In this document: positions 40,453 to 41,247 of the stretch, piece by piece | Numbering within the stretch: the first letter of the stretch is position 1 | Layout of the letters: the number at the start of each line of letters is the position of its first letter | NCBI RefSeq assembly: GCF_001613245.1 | Contig: NZ_BDBZ01000044.1 | Span: 1 to 41,247 of the forward strand | Direction: 5' to 3' | Length of the DNA stretch: 41,247 nucleotides | From: Nocardia speluncae NBRC 108251 | GTDB taxonomy: Bacteria; Actinomycetota; Actinomycetes; Mycobacteriales; Mycobacteriaceae | The notes under the pieces: generated by a model | What the model saw: the letters and a program-made list of their open reading frames with translations, nothing else | What the model was told of the DNA's origin: nothing | Databases searched by the model: none | Made by a program: the position numbers and the translations under genes

Positions 40453-41247
40453 TCAGCCGGGCGTTCGGGGCGCCGCTCTGCGCGAGATATGCGGGAGCAG
40501 CGTCGTGAGCAGTGGTGCCATCAAGAGCAGCGCCCACAGGTTATGTGCGCCGATCAGCAGCGCGCGGTGTTGCGGCGCGGGCCGGGGCGCCACGTCCGGA
40601 ACCTGGTAGAGACGCAGTTCGTCGCTGTCGAACACCCGATTCAGCTGAGCGAGGGTGGTGGCGGATTCGCCCACCGGGCCCGGCGAATCACGCTCGACCA
40701 GGACCCAGCCGACACCCAGTTGCGCGAGTTCGGCGGCCTCGCCGCCGGCGAGCAGCAGGTTTTCCACGGTCTGTGCGCGCGCCCCCTCCCCGGTCACAGT
40801 CTCGCCACGGACCGGCAGCGCGCCGGTCTGCAGGACATCGCGCGGCAGCGTTCGCGGGGCCGGATCCAGCACCGGCGCCGTACCGGAGTAGGGGAAGCGC
40901 CGGAACATCCCGCCGGGTAGAACCGCGATATCACCGGGGCCGTCGATTCGTTCGGCCACCTCGGCCCAGGAGTCCGGGTACTGGACGGCACGTATCTGCC
41001 CGCCCACACCCCAGCCCAGGTCGGGTAGGGGCAGCAGGAGTATTCCGATAAGGAGCACGGCCAGGGCAGACGATGCATGCATCGGCGCGGGCCGGTCTGC
41101 GGACTGTGCACCCCGGGTCGGTACGGAAACGTTCGCGGCGGCCGCCGGCGCGCCGGTCGGGACCGAGCAGGCGGCCGCGGCGCACAGTGCGTATCCGGGG
41201 ACGGCGAGGGCTACGAACTTCTGTGTATCGCGGAGCAGCCCGGCGCC
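40453..41247 (-). CDS. Polytopic membrane protein, C-terminal part (Rv0226c-like; cut by window edge)
   Basis: The reading frame is open to the window edge, giving the last 264 residues. The fragment contains RDTQKFVALAVPGYALCAA near its start, a hydrophobic helix (LAVLLIGILLLPLP), a soluble extracytoplasmic domain (about 85-215) with PGDIAVLPGGMFRRFP and WVLVERDSPGPV, and a final helix before a basic tail (HISRRAAPRTPG). The design resembles large GT-C-like or arabinosyltransferase-type envelope proteins. By position it matches Rv0226c next to the glycosyltransferase (recalled). The catalytic N-terminal part, if any, is not visible. Confidence 0.82.
   Translation of the reverse strand, partial: GAGLLRDTQKFVALAVPGYALCAAAACSVPTGAPAAAANVSVPTRGAQSADRPAPMHASSALAVLLIGILLLPLPDLGWGVGGQIRAVQYPDSWAEVAERIDGPGDIAVLPGGMFRRFPYSGTAPVLDPAPRTLPRDVLQTGALPVRGETVTGEGARAQTVENLLLAGGEAAELAQLGVGWVLVERDSPGPVGESATTLAQLNRVFDSDELRLYQVPDVAPRPAPQHRALLIGAHNLWALLLMAPLLTTLLPHISRRAAPRTPG

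Noticed and set aside
1..41247. Mobile elements, CRISPR arrays, prophage or tRNA genes
   Set aside because: No transposase, integrase, terminal repeats, regular spaced repeats or cloverleaf sequence was recognised on either strand by reading.

Overview
The window is high-GC actinobacterial DNA with many GTG starts, most likely from Nocardia or a close mycolic-acid-containing relative (inference). The evidence is an MmpL3-type mycolate exporter, a GTP-dependent PEP carboxykinase, a deazaflavin (F420)-type nitroreductase, a class III cyclase, and gene order that I recall from Mycobacterium tuberculosis. The order Rv0204c-Rv0211 is recognisable (membrane flippase-like protein, AI-2E-type permease, mmpL3, NYN protein, trmB, two hypothetical proteins, pckA), as is Rv0224c-Rv0226c (methyltransferase, glycosyltransferase, membrane protein). 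No tRNA, rRNA, CRISPR array, insertion sequence or prophage was seen.

Layout. 1-11.5 kb: the start of a secreted protein, an SDR, a glucosylglycerate hydrolase, a SdpI-like membrane protein, leuS, a Tat-exported PhoX-like lipoprotein, an NmrA-like protein divergent from an HxlR regulator, a GH25 lysozyme and a second NAD(P)-binding protein. 11.8-14.3 kb: an EXLDI-family protein followed by a DrrA/DrrB-type ABC exporter, closed by a strong hairpin. 14.3-18.8 kb: YqgE, a PlsC-type acyltransferase, GNAT, zinc alcohol dehydrogenase, a Ddn-like F420 enzyme behind two matching palindromes, and AroQ. 19-26 kb: a penicillin-binding-protein-like lipoprotein that has lost its catalytic motifs, then a leftward run of cyclase, flippase-like protein and DUF3054 protein, then an AI-2E-type permease and a DUF1707 protein.

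26.3-36.6 kb is the cell-envelope core. trmB, an NYN-domain gene and mmpL3 read leftward with overlapping or abutting ends. Two overlapping genes for dynamin-like proteins with eroded nucleotide-binding motifs read rightward, then pckA. 36.6-37.7 kb is mostly non-coding, with a large inverted repeat and a G-rich tract, plus two small unknown genes. 37.9-41.2 kb holds the methyltransferase, glycosyltransferase and a truncated polytopic membrane protein.

Best leads for something undescribed: the EXLDI/Drr locus (the EXLDI protein looks like a ribbon-helix-helix regulator with an invariant C-terminal tag), the degenerate dynamin-like pair beside mmpL3/trmB, the dead PBP-fold lipoprotein, and the paired operators in front of the F420 enzyme.
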